Positions 44,570 through 52,965 are shown, counted from the stretch's first letter. The stretch: 64,000 nt of DNA from Thermococcus paralvinellae (GCF_000517445.1 NZ_CP006965.1:744001-808000), one strand, 5' to 3'. Notes: generated by a model from the letters alone, not told the origin. Program-made: numbers and translations.

Positions 44570-45292
44570 TCAGTCCATCAATCTTCCACCATTCACATCT
44601 ATCAGCTCTCCAGTTATGTGGTCATTCTCCAAGAGAAAAATCACTGCATGGGCGACATCCTCTGGCTTTGCTATTTCCCCAGTAAGAGAAAGCTTTCTCA
44701 GCTTCTCCTTGATTTCTGGAGTTATAAGCTCTGTATCAACTGGGCCCGGAGCAACGGCATTTACCAAAATATCTGGAGCTAGATGCCTTGCTAAATTGAA
44801 TGTCAAAGCGATGAGCCCTCCTTTTGATGCAGCATAGTGAGCACCAACGGTTCCACCGTCCTTTCCAGCAATTGATGCTATGTTGACTATCTTTCCTTTT
44901 TTCATGTACTTCAGAACTTCCTGAGTTACAATGAAAGCGCCTTTTAGATTTACATCCAAGACTCTGTCCCATTCCTCATCAGTTATCTCCATGGGCTTCA
45001 TTGCCTTCCCGAGGATTCCTGCATTGTTAATTAGAATATCTATTCTGCCAAACTTCTCAATTATCTTCTCAACCATAGCCTTAACTTCCTCTCTTTTGCT
45101 CACATCAGCTTTTACTACAAGAGTGTCAACACCATAGGCTTTGCAGAGTTCTTCAGTTTTTCTTGCCTCCTCTTCGTTATGACCATAGTTTATAACTACA
45201 TTCGCTCCCTTCTGAGCTAAAGCAACTGCAATTGCTCTTCCAATTCCTCTTGAAGCTCCGGTAACTAGGGCAACTTTCGCTCTCAACTCCAT
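44570..45292 (-). CDS. Short-chain dehydrogenase/reductase, FabG-like
   Basis: 240 residues. SDR motifs are complete: TGASRGIGRAIA (NADP site), NNAGILG, catalytic Ser in IVNIASIAGKDG, Tyr-x-x-x-Lys in HYAASKGG, and PGPVDTE. It resembles 3-oxoacyl-ACP reductase, but archaea lack the bacterial fatty-acid pathway, so the substrate is open. ATG 45292 follows GGTGAT. Ends ten bases from the end of the preceding convergent gene. Confidence 0.85.
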   Translation of the reverse strand: MELRAKVALVTGASRGIGRAIAVALAQKGANVVINYGHNEEEARKTEELCKAYGVDTLVVKADVSKREEVKAMVEKIIEKFGRIDILINNAGILGKAMKPMEITDEEWDRVLDVNLKGAFIVTQEVLKYMKKGKIVNIASIAGKDGGTVGAHYAASKGGLIALTFNLARHLAPDILVNAVAPGPVDTELITPEIKEKLRKLSLTGEIAKPEDVAHAVIFLLENDHITGELIDVNGGRLMD

Positions 45293-45384
45293 GCTATCAC
45301 CCTTTAAAATTTGCAGTGCTGAGATTAAAAACCCTTGCCCAATACCCGAAAATATTTTTACGTTTTAAACGCAAACAGAATAAT

Positions 45385-45930
45385 ATGGAGAAACTGCTAA
45401 TTGGTTTTGTGATATTCGTTCTTTTGGCATCTGGATGCCTTCAGAAAGAGGAGGAGAAAGAAATGAGCTTGAAGGTTACTTCTGTCTTTGGTGAGAATGA
45501 ATTTATACCAAGCAAATACACCTGTGAGGGCTTAGACATTAACCCACCTCTAAAGATTGAAGGGCTTAGCGAAAAAGCTGTTAGCATAGCGATAATTGTA
45601 GATGATCCTGACGCTCCGGTAGGAACTTTTGTGCACTGGGTTGCATGGAACATTCCTCCAGCGAAGGAAATACCCGAAGGAATACCTAAGAAAGAGACTG
45701 TTGAATTACCAATTCACGTTGTTCAAGGGAAAAATGACTTTGGAAGGATAGGATACAACGGACCGTGCCCGCCTAGAGGACATGGAATTCACCATTATCA
45801 TTTCAAAGTTTATGTGCTTGATACAGAGCTTAACTTAAAACCAGGGGCTACAAAAAAGGATTTAGAGAAGGCAATGAAAGGGCATATTATCCAATATGGA
45901 GAATTGATTGGATTATATGAGAGAAAATAA
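45385..45930 (+). CDS. PEBP/YbhB-family lipoprotein
   Basis: 181 residues. A lipobox-like signal (LIGFVIFVLLASGCLQ) would anchor it by Cys at residue 19 or so. The PEBP core has IVDDPDAPVGTFVHWVAWNIP, YNGPCPPRGHGIHHYHFKVYV, the phosphate/anion pocket of Raf-kinase-inhibitor-like proteins. The ligand is unknown. ATG 45385 is near-leaderless: a TATA-like ATATTTTTACG lies about 30 bases upstream and there is no clear ribosome site. Confidence 0.85.
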   Translation: MEKLLIGFVIFVLLASGCLQKEEEKEMSLKVTSVFGENEFIPSKYTCEGLDINPPLKIEGLSEKAVSIAIIVDDPDAPVGTFVHWVAWNIPPAKEIPEGIPKKETVELPIHVVQGKNDFGRIGYNGPCPPRGHGIHHYHFKVYVLDTELNLKPGATKKDLEKAMKGHIIQYGELIGLYERK

Positions 45931-45948
45931 AAGACAAGTTGAAAGTAG

Positions 45949-46200
45949 CTATCCATATCTAACTTTCACATAGAGATTAACAGCGCTCTGAAAAGCGGCA
46001 AGAGCGTTTAATACCAAAAATATCCAGTCTCCAATAATATACGAATAAATAGTCAGTAAGCTTGAAGCAGTCACATATATCAAAATAAACCTAAAGTTCA
46101 GGGGACAGTACTTTGTTTTTATAGTTTCAATGGTCTGAGGAACCCATGAACTTACCAAGAGCAACATTCCAATTAATCCTATTACTTCTCCACCACTCAT
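45949..46200 (-). CDS. SemiSWEET/PQ-loop small transporter
   Basis: 83 residues with three TMs, the size of a bacterial SemiSWEET. The PQ motif is in LLVSSWVPQTIETIKTK at the end of TM1. TM3 ends in FLVLNALAAFQSAVNLY with the conserved Asn of sugar-binding SemiSWEETs. Known: SemiSWEETs dimerise to carry sugars. Substrate here is inferred only. ATG 46200 follows GGTGAG. The gap 46201-46320 before the next gene holds nothing notable. Confidence 0.65.
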   Translation of the reverse strand: MSGGEVIGLIGMLLLVSSWVPQTIETIKTKYCPLNFRFILIYVTASSLLTIYSYIIGDWIFLVLNALAAFQSAVNLYVKVRYG

Positions 46201-46320
46201 TATTCTCACCTCACCTTATTTTTAAAGCCGCATAAACTTTTGAGAAAAGATAAAAAAGCATTGTGAATTAAATTTAGTCAAAGAAAATGGTTTAAAAAAC
46301 AAAAATTAACAGAATCGTGT

Positions 46321-46803
46321 TTAATCTTCTCTCCTCTGATTGAGCTCTGCAGCTAGTCTTGAAGTAGCCCATGTCTTAACATCATCATCAAGGATATTAT
46401 TGATTATTTCTAGAGCTTCTGGGATTTTCCCTTTCTTTGCAAGTGTTATAGCAACTTCTGCTTGAATTTTAGACCTGTTTGAGACATCTTTAATCATTGA
46501 AGCAATTTTAAGTGTTTCGTCAATCAAACCAAGGTTCAGGAATTCAAAGGCAAGGCTCATGAGTGCTTTTGTTATAGCCTCATCTTTTCCCATTTCAAAA
46601 ATGGCATCGAGAGTTTTCTTTAGGATTTCATGATAATCCTCTCCAAGCCTAGCCATTTCAATAGCTATTTTTGAAAAAGCTTTTGCTTTTATTCCCTTGT
46701 CGGGAATTGTCTCAGCAACTTGAATTGCAGTTTTGAAATTGCGATTGCCTATGAGCTTTGAAATAGCCTCATATAAAGCTCTTGATTGGTACCATTCTTG
46801 CAT
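46321..46803 (-). CDS. Helical-repeat (TPR-like) protein
   Basis: 160 residues forming about four or five helix-turn-helix repeats of 35 residues, with the recurring pattern A-x-x-I/V-A-x-x-I-x-D (AIQVAETIPDKGIKAKAFSKIA, TLKIASMIKDVSNRSKIQAEVA). Such repeats are protein-interaction surfaces. No catalytic motif. ATG 46803 follows GGTG. Cytoplasmic; partner unknown. Confidence 0.65.
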   Translation of the reverse strand: MQEWYQSRALYEAISKLIGNRNFKTAIQVAETIPDKGIKAKAFSKIAIEMARLGEDYHEILKKTLDAIFEMGKDEAITKALMSLAFEFLNLGLIDETLKIASMIKDVSNRSKIQAEVAITLAKKGKIPEALEIINNILDDDVKTWATSRLAAELNQRRED

Positions 46804-46862
46804 CAATAACACCAAACTGAAATTTCACTTTTAATAGATTTAAGCTTTCCTAAAATTTAGAA

Positions 46863-47588
46863 TCAATAAAAGAAGAGGACATAAATTCCAAGGATTATCA
46901 ATGCAGAACCAGCAAGTATTGAAAGCTCTCTAGACCTTTGAACTATCTTCTGTGACAAACTTTTGCTTTCAGTTATGCTTCCAACAGTGAATAGGATAAT
47001 CAATAATGGCAAAATAAAGATAATGTTGTATAATCCGAGCAGAATCCATGTTAGTGCTCTTCCGATTTTTGAAATAAGGATTGCATAAATCAAATAACTG
47101 CCAGCCGAACAAGGCAGCAAAGTGAACGATACCATAACTCCAAGAGCGAAAGCACCTAAAATACTTGCTTCCTGTCTAAAGATGCTCTTTCTAACTTTTT
47201 TCTTTCCAGCAACCCTGGATTTCTCAAGGTAACCTGTTATAACAGTATACCCTCCAAAAATTATCGAAACAATACCCGCAATCCATGTAGGAATGCTCTT
47301 TGTGAAAACCACAAGTCCAACTCCTAAGAGATAATACGAGATATATATCGCAATCACAAACGCCAAACCTATCGCATAAATTCTCCTCCTTGAAATGCTT
47401 TCCTTAAGTGAAAGGGCAATTAAAAACATCGTGTAGATTACAAATGTACATGGGTTTATAGAGTCAGATACTGCTAGTGAGATCAAAGGAAAGATCATAG
47501 ACTGTAGATGTACTAATGAAAGTACTACAACAGTGAGCCCAAAAGATAGAGAGATAATTAAGAGCAGGGCTTTGATTTCATCCTTCAC
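46863..47588 (-). CDS. ccdA: CcdA-like membrane thiol transporter
   Basis: 241 residues, six or seven TMs. The two redox cysteines sit in the expected places of the two half repeats: DSINPCTFVIY and TLLPCSAGSYLIY. CcdA/DsbD-type proteins carry electrons from cytoplasmic thioredoxin across the membrane. GTG 47588 is preceded by GGTGAG and lies within the end of the upstream thioredoxin gene; ATG 47600 has no ribosome site. Works with the lipoprotein thioredoxin encoded just before it. Confidence 0.8.
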   Translation of the reverse strand: MKDEIKALLLIISLSFGLTVVVLSLVHLQSMIFPLISLAVSDSINPCTFVIYTMFLIALSLKESISRRRIYAIGLAFVIAIYISYYLLGVGLVVFTKSIPTWIAGIVSIIFGGYTVITGYLEKSRVAGKKKVRKSIFRQEASILGAFALGVMVSFTLLPCSAGSYLIYAILISKIGRALTWILLGLYNIIFILPLLIILFTVGSITESKSLSQKIVQRSRELSILAGSALIILGIYVLFFY

Positions 47589-48195
47589 TGGGCTCACCAT
47601 TCATGAAAATATTTTCAAGCTTTTTAATTGTTTCTGTTTGATTTGAGGGGAAGAGATATGTTTTATCTGCTATAAAAAGAACACCATTCTCCTTCAACGC
47701 AGTATTGACTAACCAAGGAACATTTTTAGCAGGATCGGGTATCTCCCCCTCAATGACTGCAACTAGATGATTGTCATAGAATATTCCTATTACTGGAACA
47801 CCTGTAACTCCCAAAATATTGTACAATTCCGAGAAGAGTTGGGTATTATGCTCATTTCCTTGGAGCTCATAATATGTAAATTTATCTTTCCCAAAAATCT
47901 CCGGCAACAGCTGTTTCATTTTCCCACAGTGGGGACAGGTAGATACTCCAAACATATAGAAGTGAAGTTTTGTAATATCGATATTCTGCTCATGTGTTGA
48001 TGTTGTTTCAGTTGAGGAAGGCCCTGAAGATTGAATAGTAGAAGTGGTTGTTAAAACTTGAGTTGTTGAAACAGTTGCTTGACTATTAGAAGTAGAAGCT
48101 ATCTGTGTGGATGTTGATGAATTATTAGAGATACACATGCTCATAACTGTGCTTAAAACTAGTACAATCAGTATTCCATTCAAAATTCTTCTCAT
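47578..48195 (-). CDS. Exported thioredoxin-fold lipoprotein with Ser/Thr linker
   Basis: 205 residues. A signal with possible lipobox (VLSTVMSMCIS) is followed by about 50 residues rich in Ser and Thr, a flexible surface linker probably O-glycosylated. The thioredoxin domain has FGVSTCPHCGKMKQLLP (C-x-x-C at about residue 88) and the cis-Pro GVTGVPVIGIF. It is a probable extracytoplasmic disulfide reductase or isomerase fed by CcdA. Overlaps the ccdA gene by 11 bases. Confidence 0.82.
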   Translation of the reverse strand: MRRILNGILIVLVLSTVMSMCISNNSSTSTQIASTSNSQATVSTTQVLTTTSTIQSSGPSSTETTSTHEQNIDITKLHFYMFGVSTCPHCGKMKQLLPEIFGKDKFTYYELQGNEHNTQLFSELYNILGVTGVPVIGIFYDNHLVAVIEGEIPDPAKNVPWLVNTALKENGVLFIADKTYLFPSNQTETIKKLENIFMNGEPSEG

Positions 48196-48329
48196 TTAAT
48201 TCACCTTGTACAGTTATCCAACGATGACAATTTAAGTATTTTGGGTACTGCATATAGCAGCTCATGAATGCATCTCTCTTTACAAAAATCATTAAATAGT
48301 CAGAAATCTTAGAATAATCTGGTGATAAA

Positions 48330-48854
48330 ATGAGTGAGATTGAAAGAGCCCTCCAAACATTCCACTCACTTAAAGTTAGGCAGATTATGCCCCCATTAGC
48401 CTCAATGCCAATTGTAACAGTAGATTCATCAATCATCGATGTACTAAAGCTACTCAAAACAAGACATCATGTATGGGTTGTAAACAACAGAGAAGAAATG
48501 AAACTTGAGGGTGTAATTAGGTATCTAAATGTGGTTGATGTACTCTTGCCACCTGATATCCATAAAGCTAGACTTGGGAATATAAGCAGCATCTTCAAAT
48601 CAATTCTTGGAGGAGCAGACAGAGCAGAGCATGTAATGGAACGTAATGTTCTCACAATAAAAGACGATGCAACTGTTCTCGATGCTTTGACAAAAATGAA
48701 GCGATATAAGGTGCCCCTCCTGGCGATAGTTGGTGAAAATGAAAAACTCGTAGGGGAAATAAGCCTCAGGATACTTGTTAATGAGTTCATAAGACTGATG
48801 CGGATAGGTGGTGCCCAATGGAACCAGAGTGGATCCTCTTTACACTTGGAGTAG
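48330..48854 (+). CDS. CBS-domain pair protein
   Basis: 174 residues with two CBS domains: VRQIMPPLASMPIVTVDSSI to VVDVLL, and AEHVMERNVLTIKDDATVLDAL to SLRILVNEF. CBS pairs bind adenine nucleotides and act as regulators. ATG 48330 follows GGTGAT. Its last 37 bases overlap the antiporter gene, so it may regulate that transporter (inference). Confidence 0.82.
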   Translation: MSEIERALQTFHSLKVRQIMPPLASMPIVTVDSSIIDVLKLLKTRHHVWVVNNREEMKLEGVIRYLNVVDVLLPPDIHKARLGNISSIFKSILGGADRAEHVMERNVLTIKDDATVLDALTKMKRYKVPLLAIVGENEKLVGEISLRILVNEFIRLMRIGGAQWNQSGSSLHLE

Positions 48855-50074
48855 CACTAATTGTGGGAAAGATCGGCGACAACATAATGGAACGCTTTGA
48901 GCTTCCTGGCGTTCTGGGAGAAATTTTGATGGGTATGATCCTAGGAAACCTTATTTATTTTGGGATTATAAGTCCCGAATACCTAACTCTTCATTCAAAT
49001 GAAACTTTTGAGTTTTTAGCCAAACTTGGAATAATTTTCCTTCTCTTCTTAGGAGGTCTCGACACAGATATAGAGATGATAAAAAGAACTGGAAAAGTAG
49101 CAACGGTTTCCACCCTTATGGGTGTGTTTACTCCATTAATAATGGGCTATTTTGGACTTAAACTTATGGGATATCCTTCAAGAGAAGCCTTTGCAGGTGG
49201 TGTTCTACTCACTGCAACAAGCATTGGAATTACAGTTAGGGTAATGATGGATCTAGGTGTTTTAAGGAGTGAAGTTGGCGCAGCTTCACTAAGTGCGAGT
49301 GTTATGGACGACTTTCTCGGCATAGCACTGATAATCTTTGCCGTTGGAACCGGAAGTATTTTGGGACTAATTGGAAAGATGGCGGCGTTTTTCATAATTA
49401 CTGGAATCTTAGCATGGTATTCAATTGACAAATACGTACGCTTTTCTGAGCGACTCCACGTAGAGAAGGGAGTTCTAGCCATGGTTCTGGCGTTAATGTT
49501 TCTCTTTTCAGCCCTCGCAGAGAAGTGGTTTGCTGCCGCAATTGAAGGTGCATTCATGGCAGGTCTTGTTTTATCAAAGCTCCCAGAGGGGAGGAAAATA
49601 GCAGAGGACGTCAAAGCTATTGGATATGGCTTCCTAATCCCAATATTCTTCGTGTACACTGGAGCAATGCTTGATCTGAAAGTGTTTGCAAGCAGAGAGG
49701 CATTGGCTTTAGCAGTCGTTCTAACCACCATTGCAGTTATTGGAAAGGTTGTGGGGAGAGGAATCGGAGCAATGATAATGGGATGGGACTTCAAAAAGTC
49801 TCTCCAAATGGGGATAGGTTCAATTCCAAGAACCGAAGTTGCTCTCGTGGATTTGATGGTTGCAATTCATGGAGGTGCAATACCCCAAAGTGATGCACAA
49901 AAGTTCATAGCTGCAACGCTGATTTTCATCACGGTCTCCGTACTGATAACTCCCCCACTGCTGAAGTGGGTATTTAAGGAAGATGTTGAAAGGAAGAAGA
50001 AAGAGAAAGCAGAGAATAAGAAAGAGAAAGTTAAAGAAACTAAGAAGAAAATTGCAAAGATTAAACAGAGCTGA
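48818..50074 (+). CDS. NapA/KefB-type Na+(K+)/H+ antiporter
   Basis: 418 residues, about 12 TMs, CPA2 family. Signatures include PGVLGEILMGMILGNLI, FLLFLGGLDTDIEMI, ATSIGITVRVMMDLGVL and the ion-binding region ASVMDDFLGIALIIF (the D-D pair of NapA is M-D-D here). A charged Lys/Glu tail of about 35 residues follows TM12. It exchanges Na+ or K+ for protons in the membrane. Starts after GGTGGTG, inside the CBS gene. Confidence 0.85.
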   Translation: MEPEWILFTLGVALIVGKIGDNIMERFELPGVLGEILMGMILGNLIYFGIISPEYLTLHSNETFEFLAKLGIIFLLFLGGLDTDIEMIKRTGKVATVSTLMGVFTPLIMGYFGLKLMGYPSREAFAGGVLLTATSIGITVRVMMDLGVLRSEVGAASLSASVMDDFLGIALIIFAVGTGSILGLIGKMAAFFIITGILAWYSIDKYVRFSERLHVEKGVLAMVLALMFLFSALAEKWFAAAIEGAFMAGLVLSKLPEGRKIAEDVKAIGYGFLIPIFFVYTGAMLDLKVFASREALALAVVLTTIAVIGKVVGRGIGAMIMGWDFKKSLQMGIGSIPRTEVALVDLMVAIHGGAIPQSDAQKFIAATLIFITVSVLITPPLLKWVFKEDVERKKKEKAENKKEKVKETKKKIAKIKQS

Positions 50075-50411
50075 GTTTTTCTTTTACTCTCCTTTCAAAT
50101 TCTACAAACGATGGAACTCCAATAAACTCAACTCTATTGTTTATTAGAATTGTTGGAGTTCCTAAGATGTTGTGCTCCATTGCTTTTTTCCTCCCTTCTG
50201 GAGTTGCAACGCTTAGCTCTTTCACAACTATTCCTTGATATTTTCTCGCTATCTCCTGTGCCATTTGAACTGCTATTGGACAGTAAGGACAAGTTGGTGA
50301 TGTGATAACTTCAATAACAACTCTTGGCTTCTTTGGTTTGACCTCAACCATCCCCATCTTCTTCATAAGCTCAAGCATCTTTTTTCTTCTGATCATCTCA
50401 AGCTCATCCAT
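50061..50411 (-). CDS. Small thioredoxin/glutaredoxin-like protein
   Basis: 116 residues. The redox site is ITSPTCPYCPIAVQMA (C-x-x-C, plus a Cys-free rest), and the cis-Pro is in ILGTPTILIN. An N-terminal helix (EMIRRKKMLELMKKMG) of about 25 residues precedes the fold. ATG 50411 follows GGTGAG; the frame from 50489 overlaps the iscU-like gene. It lies 58 bases after that gene on the same strand and may serve the sulfur or Fe-S set. Confidence 0.8.
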   Translation of the reverse strand: MDELEMIRRKKMLELMKKMGMVEVKPKKPRVVIEVITSPTCPYCPIAVQMAQEIARKYQGIVVKELSVATPEGRKKAMEHNILGTPTILINNRVEFIGVPSFVEFERRVKEKLSSV

Positions 50412-50469
50412 GTTCTCACCAAGGAGAGCTTGGAGAAAGGGTTTTAAAAAGAAATTGTTGAAGAAAATT

Positions 50470-51120
50470 TCATGATTCCGTAAATTCAATCTCTAAATCA
50501 ACGTCAAGGCCTTCAAAAGCTTCTTTTATTTGTTCTTCAAAAACTTCAGCCTCTGGGCTGTCCTTGGGAATATTAAGCATTATCTTAACTTTTTTGCCTT
50601 CAATCTTGCATCCCTTATATTTATCTCCCTTAAGAACACTCTCTCCAGTAAGTGGATCAATAACTGCCGCGAGAATCAATTTAACAAAGCTTTCGTCAAT
50701 TTTTCTCCTCCCTTGGATAACATCCCATTTCGCCAAAGCCTGCTTAAGTCCTTCAGCCGCTAAAATTGCACAGTGATATTTGATCTGTGGCAATCCCCCA
50801 AGCTCTTCCACAATGTCCTTGAATTTAATTTTCTTAGCTTCTTCAACAGTCTTTCCTTTTATCATTTCCGTAAGCACTGATGCAGTTGCAATATTTGCAG
50901 CACAGCCATAACTCCTAAATTTAGCGTCAACTATTTTGTCATTCTCAATCTTCAAATAGAGCTTTATCATGTCTCCACATGCTGGACTTCCCGCTTTTGC
51001 TGTAACACTTGGATTCTCTATTTCCCCAACATTTTTTGGATGAAGAAAGTACTGTAAGACCTTTCTTGAATAGCCTATTCTTTTTTTCTCGTCCCATTTC
51101 CTAGCATCAAATCTTTCCAT
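50470..51120 (-). CDS. IscU-type Fe-S scaffold fused to a DUF59/MIP18-like tail
   Basis: 216 residues. The first 150 are IscU: AGSPACGDMIKLYLKI, FRSYGCAANIATASVLTEM and IKYHCAILAAEGLKQAL hold the three scaffold cysteines. Residues about 152-214 (AAVIDPLTGESVLKGDKYKG, then VKIMLNIPKDSPEAEVFEEQI) look like a DUF59/MIP18 domain, a family that itself takes part in Fe-S maturation. It starts directly after tusA; its start codon lies next to the end of that gene's stop context. Builds and probably hands on Fe-S clusters in the cytoplasm. Confidence 0.8.
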   Translation of the reverse strand: MERFDARKWDEKKRIGYSRKVLQYFLHPKNVGEIENPSVTAKAGSPACGDMIKLYLKIENDKIVDAKFRSYGCAANIATASVLTEMIKGKTVEEAKKIKFKDIVEELGGLPQIKYHCAILAAEGLKQALAKWDVIQGRRKIDESFVKLILAAVIDPLTGESVLKGDKYKGCKIEGKKVKIMLNIPKDSPEAEVFEEQIKEAFEGLDVDLEIEFTES

Positions 51121-51342
51121 TTATCTCACCTTTTTCACGACGATTCTCCAAATACCATCTTTCTCATCAATTTCAAGGATTTCCTGCCCAGTTTCGTCTG
51201 CTGCTAGTGCTATTTCTCCCTTACTTAGCTCATGAGTGCCAACAATTTCAATTATCTCCCCAACTTTGGCTTTTCTCAAAGCCTTTCTGAATTCATTGAG
51301 AGGGATTGGACATTCTTTTCCTATGACATTGATCTTTATCAT
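51121..51342 (-). CDS. tusA: TusA/SirA-family sulfur carrier
   Basis: 73 residues. The TusA motif is VIGKECPIPLNEFRKAL, where the Cys of C-P-x-P carries sulfur as persulfide. The fold prediction (strand-helix-strand-helix-strand-strand) fits. Its start overlaps the end of the desulfurase-like gene by four bases, so translation is coupled. It could move sulfur between that protein and the IscU-like scaffold. Confidence 0.88.
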   Translation of the reverse strand: MIKINVIGKECPIPLNEFRKALRKAKVGEIIEIVGTHELSKGEIALAADETGQEILEIDEKDGIWRIVVKKVR

Positions 51343-52487
51343 CTCTTACCACCGTAGATGCTGATTTCCCTTAGTTTTTCAACGACATCCTTTATAATCT
51401 CATACGCTTTTACTATCTCATCCTCAGTTGTCCACTTGCTCAAGCTCAGCCTCACTGAACCGTGGGCATCCTCAAATGAACCTCCAATAGCCCTAATTAC
51501 ATGACTCGGCAAAAGTTCTTGCGAATAACATGCAGAACCAGTTGAAAACACTAATCCCCTCAAATCACAGTGGAGTAAAATGCTTTCTCCTTCAACATGA
51601 GCAAATGAAACGTTTACATTATTGGGCAACCTTTTATCTCCTCTTGGACCGTTGAGCTTTGTATCAGAAATGCTTAAGAGCAAATCAATTAGCTTATCCC
51701 TGAGCTTTGCCATTCTCTTGGCATCATCATAGTTTATTAACTCTACAGCTTTTCCAAAGCCGGCTATTGCTGGAACATTTATCATCCCGGGTCTTATCCC
51801 TTTCTCCCTTACATCTCCATCGAGAAGAGGCTTGAGTTTAACCCCGTCTCTTATATAAAGTGCGGCAATTCCCTTGGGACCGTGGATTAAGTGGGCAGTA
51901 ATGCTCATTAAATCAACATCCAGCTTTTTGACGTCGATTTTAACTTTACCAAAGGCATGATTTGCATCCAAATAAAGGAGAGCGCCTTTATCATGAACTA
52001 TCTCAGAGATTGCTTTGATGTCTTGGATAGTTCCAATTTCAAAGTTCCCTAAGTGAGTAGCGAAAAGAATTGCATCATTCAAATTGTCTTGAAGGTCTTC
52101 AAGGTTGATAAAACCCTCTCTATCAACACTAACCTCATAAGTTTCGAATCCCCAATCTCTTAATCTTTTGACCGTGTTAAGAATTGCCTTTCTCTCAATT
52201 TTACTTGCCAGAACTTTTCCTTTCTCTTTAGTCCATGCTATACCTTTTATCGCCAAATTATCAGCTTCAGTTTCATCAGAGACGAAGATAATCTCGTCTG
52301 GAGACGCATTTATTTCCTTCGCTATCTTTTCTCTCGCTTCTTCTATGGCTTCTCTAGCGTCCTCGTCAAATATATGCCCAAATTCACCTCCCGGAGTTCC
52401 GTATTTCTCTTGCAGATATTCAAGCATTACCCTAATTACCTCTGGATCGGGCTTAGTCGTGTTTGCATTATCCAGATAAATTACCAT
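51339..52487 (-). CDS. Cysteine desulfurase homologue (IscS/NifS fold) lacking the PLP lysine
   Basis: 382 residues. Family marks: YLDNANTTKPDPEVI, VSDETEADNLAIKG, GNFEIGTIQDI, LDANHAFGKVKIDV, RPGMINVPAIAGFGKA and the catalytic-Cys loop FSTGSACYSQELLPSH (Cys about 320). The lysine that binds PLP, normally S-x-H-K-x-x-G-P-K-G, is Leu200 here (ITAHLIHGPKG; codon TTA at 51890-51888). The Gln of the usual DAAQ is also His. Known: an Archaeoglobus IscS lacking this lysine has been described. Normal desulfurase chemistry is thus unlikely; a scaffold or sulfide-using role is possible. ATG 52487 follows AGGTGAGG. Confidence 0.85.
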   Translation of the reverse strand: MVIYLDNANTTKPDPEVIRVMLEYLQEKYGTPGGEFGHIFDEDAREAIEEAREKIAKEINASPDEIIFVSDETEADNLAIKGIAWTKEKGKVLASKIERKAILNTVKRLRDWGFETYEVSVDREGFINLEDLQDNLNDAILFATHLGNFEIGTIQDIKAISEIVHDKGALLYLDANHAFGKVKIDVKKLDVDLMSITAHLIHGPKGIAALYIRDGVKLKPLLDGDVREKGIRPGMINVPAIAGFGKAVELINYDDAKRMAKLRDKLIDLLLSISDTKLNGPRGDKRLPNNVNVSFAHVEGESILLHCDLRGLVFSTGSACYSQELLPSHVIRAIGGSFEDAHGSVRLSLSKWTTEDEIVKAYEIIKDVVEKLREISIYGGKR

Positions 52488-52551
52488 TTTCCTCACCTGG
52501 GTATCACTAATCGGAGATCATTTTTAAGTATTGCTGGACATAACTGTATAA

Positions 52552-52941
52552 CTAACCAAATAGATTTATACATATCTTGCATTCTGCTGGATTTAATTCA
52601 GGATCAATTTCTTCATGAAGAGAGCAGAGATAACCTTTTCCAAGCATTTTTAGTGCAATTTTAACAAGTTCCGCGTGTATTTGGTATTCAGTTGGTCTCT
52701 CTCTAATTATTTCTTCTGCAAGCTTTCTAAGATCTGTATCAATATCTGGAAATTTTGAAACTTCTATGAGTGCTCCCCTATTCATTCGCAAATACCTCGA
52801 AACAGCAGATTGAGTAATATGCAGAAGTTCAGCAACTTGAGTTTGAGTCAATTTATGCTCCTTGTAGAGAATTTCAACTAACCGCCTCCTTAATGAGGGG
52901 TAAACATACTTAGCCGCAACTTCAAAAGCATTTATTTTCAT
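52552..52941 (-). CDS. HTH transcription regulator with C-terminal Cys/His cluster
   Basis: 129 residues. An N-terminal HTH (LTQTQVAELLHITQSAVSRYLRM, residues about 30-52) is followed by helices and a C-terminal YLCSLHEEIDPELNPAECKICINLF: C-x-x-H plus C-x-x-C, able to bind a metal or Fe-S cluster. ATG 52941 falls about 27 bases from a TATA box (CTTATATATG, 52973-52964), so the mRNA is leaderless or nearly so. A near-perfect ATGAC-N4-GKCAT site covers that start region. It precedes the desulfurase-like gene by 64 bases on the same strand and probably autoregulates the set (inference). Confidence 0.75.
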   Translation of the reverse strand: MKINAFEVAAKYVYPSLRRRLVEILYKEHKLTQTQVAELLHITQSAVSRYLRMNRGALIEVSKFPDIDTDLRKLAEEIIRERPTEYQIHAELVKIALKMLGKGYLCSLHEEIDPELNPAECKICINLFG

Positions 52942-52951
52942 GATTCCTAAT

Positions 52952-52965
52952 ATGACGTGTGGCAT
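52952..52965. promoter_or_regulatory. Palindrome copy 1 (ATGAC-GTGT-GGCAT) at the regulator's own promoter
   Basis: Matches the ATGAC-N4-GTCAT consensus at nine of ten arm bases. It lies directly downstream of the TATA box of the HTH gene (minus strand), reaching to the start of transcription, a classical autorepression position. Confidence 0.55.

Noticed and set aside
49147-49794. 215-codon frame antisense to the antiporter
   Set aside because: Shadow of the real gene; Ala/Ile/Pro-rich composition, no ribosome site. The same holds for other long antisense frames such as 36370-36981 and 39566-40069.
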